Source: Dunaliella salina
Lineage: Eukaryota; Chlorophyta; Chlorophyceae; Chlamydomonadales; Dunaliellaceae
Direction: 5' to 3'
Assembly: GCA_002284615.2 (NCBI GenBank)
Contig: MU069926.1
Span: 122,326-141,368 of the forward strand
DNA: 19,043 nt
The stretch's first letter is position 1, and every line of letters begins with the position of its first letter. This document shows positions 15,851 to 19,043 of this stretch, in pieces. The notes under the pieces were generated by a model. It was not told where the DNA came from. It was given only the letters and a program-made list of their open reading frames with translations, and ran no database searches. A program made the translations under genes and the position numbers.

Positions 15851-18360
15851 CTACATGAGGTTTTCTATCTGCTTAGTTAGGAGTTTGAGGCTAACTGTGC
15901 GGTGTCTTACTGAGGGGTCCTCAAGGCTGGAAGAGAGAGCAAAAGCCTGGCGTCTGTGGTATTCTACACAGACTGAAGTGCGTCCGAGTCCAAAATTATT
16001 TGAATCTTCACAGACCATTGCTGCAGCTGTGCTTTTCCAGAGTTTGTGTTTGTGTTTGACCATTCTGTCTATCATGGTGTCCCAGATAATTAGGTCAGTA
16101 GGGGTGCAGGGAGTTACTGCAAAAGAGTATGCAAGGCTAGGGATTATGGCTGTGCGGACTATGTTTAGTACTTGGCGTGGGGATGCATAGGGTGCTTCAA
16201 GATTATCTAGCTTGTTTTTGAGGTTAAAAGTCATACGCTGAATCTGGTGCTTCCAGTTAAGGTCCATTGTCATTTGAACTCCCAGATAGAGGAAGGGCTC
16301 ACTTGATGCAAGGAACTGGGCCTTCTGTCCTTGGATTTCTATTTTCCCCTGAAGCCTTTGATGGAGAGCTTGAGATGGGGTCACTCCATTGTGATCTTTT
16401 CTGGGATAGCTGTGTAGAATGCCAGTAGCCTTAGTCTTGCTGCCGGAAATAATGAGTGCGGCCCAGTCAGAGTAGAGAGTAAGCATTCTGGCTTGTGCTT
16501 TCAGGTCTTGTATTGTGCTAGTTGGACAGAGGAGGTCATCAGCAAAGGCAGCGCTGCTAAGGTGATTTGCAAGGTGTTTGTCAGTGGTGGTTTGGCCTGG
16601 AACACATCCATGTTTGTAGCCGCGCCCCCCGACATGCAGCCAACGCAGGAGAGGCTCCATGTAGAGGAGAAAGAGAAAGGGTGAGAGTGTATCACCTTGA
16701 ATTGTACCTCTTTCAACGTGAATTTGCTAAGTGCTAGCCCCTGAGGGCAGTCTTACTTGAGTAGTGGCATTTTCATATAGATTTTTGACGGTGTCTATGG
16801 CATCAGTGAGAAAGCCCAAATCATACATTATCCAGAGCATCCTGTCATGGTCAGTTGTATTGAAGGCTGAGGTGAAATCTACGATGAGGGCATAGATGTC
16901 TTTTCCGAAAATTTTGGCATCTTCAAGTCCCATGATGACATTCTGGATTTGGTGGATAGTATCTTTTTGATTCCGGAAGCCAGCTTGTGTAGAGCTCAGG
17001 AGGGAGTGTGCTTCTGCATACTCATAGAGAGCATTAGTGACCATGCGCGTCCAGAGTTTGTAGAGCGTGTTGGCTAGCCCAACGGGTCTGTAGGAGGATA
17101 TATCTGTCTCCTCTCCTTTGTTTTTGTCAATGAGGATAGTCTCACTGATTTTCCAAAGACGCCGGGGTGAGGCACGTAGCCCACATGATGATGAAGAGCT
17201 TATGAATGCTCTCTTGGATTTCGGGGGAGAGCATTCTAAGGATCTCATTTACTATGCCATCTGGTCCTGGGGATTTGTTGCTACTAAGGGTTTTGATGCA
17301 TCCATTAAAGGCACTTTTGTCCATGATTTTGGAGTGGAGCCAGTCTTTTTGATCCTTCCCTTCCGATTCATCTTGTGTGATCCTTGATTGTAGAGTAAAT
17401 GGGTCTGGCACAGGGGCAGAAGAATTGTTCTGCTCCCAGGGATAATTGCGAGGGGCTTCGTTTAGAAGATTTTGGCCACGTTTGATATTTACTGCCTTCA
17501 TAGCCTGTGTGTAGTAGTGCTCAACAATTGGTGCCTGCTTGGTTGGTTCAGTTTCAATGTTACCTGTCTCTGGATCTTGGAGTGCCTGGAGACCTGTTCT
17601 TGGTTGCGAATTTTTGTCTTTGAAGATTTCCTTATGTGCTTGTTTGGGGTCTGCATTGATTGTTTTTTGCATCTTTTTACGAGCAATGCTGTGATTTTCT
17701 TTATTACAAGTTTCATCTATGTAAGTTATGGCTTGTTTAGCGCTCTCAAGGAGCTCTTGTAGTTGTGAAAGAGGAGGGATGTCCAGTTGAAGGCTGTTGA
17801 GTTTGGAGATGGCTTTTTTGAGATTCGCATTTCCCTTATTTTGCTTCAAAATGGTAGAGGTGCAGTCAGTTGTGTTGATGGCAAGGGAGGTCAGCTGAGA
17901 CTGGATGTTCCTGATCAAGGAAAGCTTCTTTTTCAGGTTGCGCCGTTTGTTGCTTGTAGTCCTTGGGTTGTAGTGGTTGCGGTCTGAGGAGATAGTTTTT
18001 GTGTTGCTCACTTTCAATGCTACTTGGTAGGAAGAGTGAATGAGGCTGGAGATGCCTTCTGCCAGAGTTTCAACTGTATCAGAGGCTGGTTCATTGCAGA
18101 GTGTCTCAAGTTTTTTAGCTTGTTTGGCAGGTGTGTTTGTAAGATTATCTAAAAACTCAATGGCTTCTGTACAGGCTGGGTCAAGGGTTTGCAGCAATTT
18201 TTCAAGGTTTTGGGGGACCCCATGCGCCAAGTCTTGCAAGGAGTGTGTGAATGCTGTCCTGTCAGAGTCACTGATAGGGCGAACAAGGACTCTTTGTGGG
18301 CTTTGACAGGCTATTTGTGATTCTTTAAGGAAAGGAATGTGAATGCTAAGGGCGCTCAAT
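15851..18360 (-). pseudogene. LINE-C: basic linker and reverse transcriptase
   Basis: The first 350 residues are lysine-rich, helical-looking and free of recognised domains (for example NKRRNLKKKLSLIRNIQSQL). RT motifs follow: SNKSPGPDGI (motif 1), ILIDKNKG and SSYRPVGLAN (motif 2), TQAGFRNQKDT, LIVDFTSAF with the catalytic Asp at about 16878 (motif A), RGTIQGDTLSPFLF (motif B) and AAFADDLL near 16545 (motif C), then FLYLGV in the thumb. A frameshift lies at about 17146-17155, just after LTPAS, and one in-frame TAG stop at 16727-16729 separates motif A from motif B. Otherwise all catalytic residues remain. The nominal 485-codon frame 17142-18599 is a chimera whose first 76 residues belong to LINE-A. 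Confidence 0.9.
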
Positions 18361-18370
18361 TCCCCATCCA
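18361..18370 (+). repeat. 10-bp target-site duplication, copy at the LINE-C 5' end
   Basis: TCCCCATCCA is identical to 11282-11291, with differing bases on both sides. Confidence 0.85.
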
Positions 18371-18610
18371 GTAGAGTATATTCATCTGGATGGTACAGAT
18401 TTTGGAGGAAGGAAGCAAGCTCCCTTAAGGCGTTGTGGCATTCGACAGCGGTGCAAATGATCCATAACTCGTCCCTTGGGATTGAGTCACAGGCCTGTTT
18501 TAAGTCAATGGATGTGGTGTATAGCCGTGATGGCCCTGTTTGCAATTTTTGGGTCGCGTCTTTTAGATGGCGTAGGATAAACAAAGGAGAAGAAAGCAAG
18601 CCCTTACGCT
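18361..18610 (-). pseudogene. LINE-A: RT fingers/palm with motif A
   Basis: The minus strand from about 18610 encodes PLFILRHLKDA, LYTTSIDLKQACDSIPRDEL (motif A, Asp in SIDLKQA) and LASFLQNLYHPDEYTLLDG. It stops at the 10-bp duplication and resumes as LDGDKTAF and QQGCPLSP at 11291. The motif spacing is then normal for a LINE RT. Upstream of 18610 the frame has stops and no RT sequence is seen, so LINE-A is 5' truncated or rearranged there. Confidence 0.85.
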
Positions 18611-18820
18611 GAGTTCAAAAGTGTCAATTGCTACAATGAATCAATCACACTTCCTGTTGCTCTGCAAGAAACAAGCGTGCAAAGCATGTCCACTTGCACT
18701 TCATCAGGATTGCTGAAAATGTCAGATTGCAGGAAAACACCACCGTGTTCCATCTCGGAAAGGAAGGGTCTGCCACTGTATATGCCTACATGAAGGTACC
18801 TCCTGTGTCCACATAATGCC
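18610..18820 (+). pseudogene. Probable Ty1/copia RNase H C-terminal remnant
   Basis: Plus-strand DNA reads VNCYNESITLPVA in one frame and, after a one-base change, ARNKRAKHVHLHFIR, then AENVRLQENTTVFHLG and a TKxLP-like VYAYMKVPP before a TAA. This order fits the end of the copia RNase H domain: CDNESA, then KHI-x-HFIR, then a TKPL block. No LTR or other copia domain is visible, so it is an old fragment, cut on its left by LINE-A at about 18610. The match is from memory of the family pattern. Confidence 0.55.
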
Positions 18821-18987
18821 CAAAGAAGTTAATAACAATATACCTCCAAAAATGGCATAACGGGCCATGTCAGATGAGTCTAGGTGTGCTTTTTACACTT
18901 TGAATGCTGGCGGAAGATCACCGTACAGCAAGAGCCTGCCAAGAGTGATATTTTCCAGGAGTACTCACTCCTCTTCTCTTGAAAGGG

Positions 18988-18989
<2 letters not shown>
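18821..18989. other. Unassigned
   Basis: No gene, repeat or RNA is recognised between the copia-like fragment and the microsatellite. Confidence 0.5.

Positions 18990-19043
<54 letters not shown>
18990..19043. repeat. (CT)n microsatellite, runs off the window end
   Basis: An uninterrupted CT dinucleotide tract of about 54 bases starts after GAAAGGGGT and continues to the last base, so its real length is unknown. It may mark an assembly limit. Confidence 0.95.

Larger units (their letters stand above)
11292..18360 (-). mobile_element. LINE-C: 7.07-kb RNase H- and nuclease-bearing non-LTR retrotransposon, nested in LINE-A
   Basis: The element lies between 10-bp duplications of TCCCCATCCA and reads on the minus strand. 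In order it encodes a basic linker (18360-17300), RT (about 17300-15851), a Ser/Thr/Pro-rich spacer, a PHD finger (about 14730-14505), a conserved bridge, RNase H (13020-12629), a CCHC motif, a PD-(D/E)XK nuclease and NPPDPH-stop. Its 3' end is T-rich (TTTTTCTTTTTCTTT on the minus strand). There is no start codon or upstream endonuclease at its 5' end, so it is 5' truncated. Frameshifts, stops and five N bases near 13424-13460 break the frame. The combination of RNase H with an R2-type nuclease suggests relatives of Dualen/RandI; that is an inference. Confidence 0.85.

Overview
The window looks like repeat-dense nuclear DNA of a eukaryote with a large, transposon-rich genome. I see no convincing host gene, no bacterial operon structure and no CRISPR. 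The dominant content is non-LTR retrotransposons (LINEs), mostly on the minus strand. The LINE proteins carry phrases such as NWAVLRECG, RNVARFRLR and GVAGTIY, which I associate from memory with LINEs of green algae and early streptophytes. That taxonomic guess is weak. The scattered single N bases suggest a draft assembly.

Layout. Positions 1-5130 hold GC-homopolymer-rich low-complexity DNA, a tandem satellite of about 105 bp (1239-1975), a 143-bp-period duplication (2563-2791), a pair of rearranged duplicated blocks (3820-4336) and unassigned sequence. Positions 5131-8300 hold the thumb and post-RT part of one LINE (called B), abutting at 5641 the endonuclease tail of another (E). LINE-B is split by a 5'-truncated LINE (D, plus strand, starting at 6125) flanked by a 9-bp target-site duplication (TSD). 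The D insertion also holds a roughly 0.9-kb element built of CGGTTGA repeats with a tRNA-like core. Positions 8301-11291 and 18361-18610 are pieces of a further minus-strand LINE (A). LINE-A is interrupted by an 885-bp palindromic foldback cluster (8580-9464), a 444-bp hAT-like short element (10611-11054) and a 7.07-kb LINE (C, 11292-18360). Positions 18610-18820 carry a probable Ty1/copia RNase H remnant, and a (CT)n microsatellite closes the window.

The most informative element is LINE-C. It lies between two identical 10-bp copies of TCCCCATCCA, inside the reverse transcriptase frame of LINE-A. Its order, 5' to 3' on the minus strand, is: basic coiled-coil-like linker, reverse transcriptase (RT), Ser/Thr/Pro-rich spacer with basic patches, PHD-type zinc finger (C4HC3), conserved bridge, RNase H with all catalytic residues, R2-like CCHC motif, PD-(D/E)XK-type nuclease, and a terminal NPPDPH-stop. 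The RT is broken by one frameshift and one stop codon, and other segments are frameshifted too. It is therefore a fairly recent but dead copy.

Most insertions can be checked from the sequence alone: at the 10-bp, 9-bp and 5-7-bp duplications, the interrupted host reading frame resumes when the insert and one duplication copy are removed. At the 8-bp duplication it resumes only after a one-base shift.
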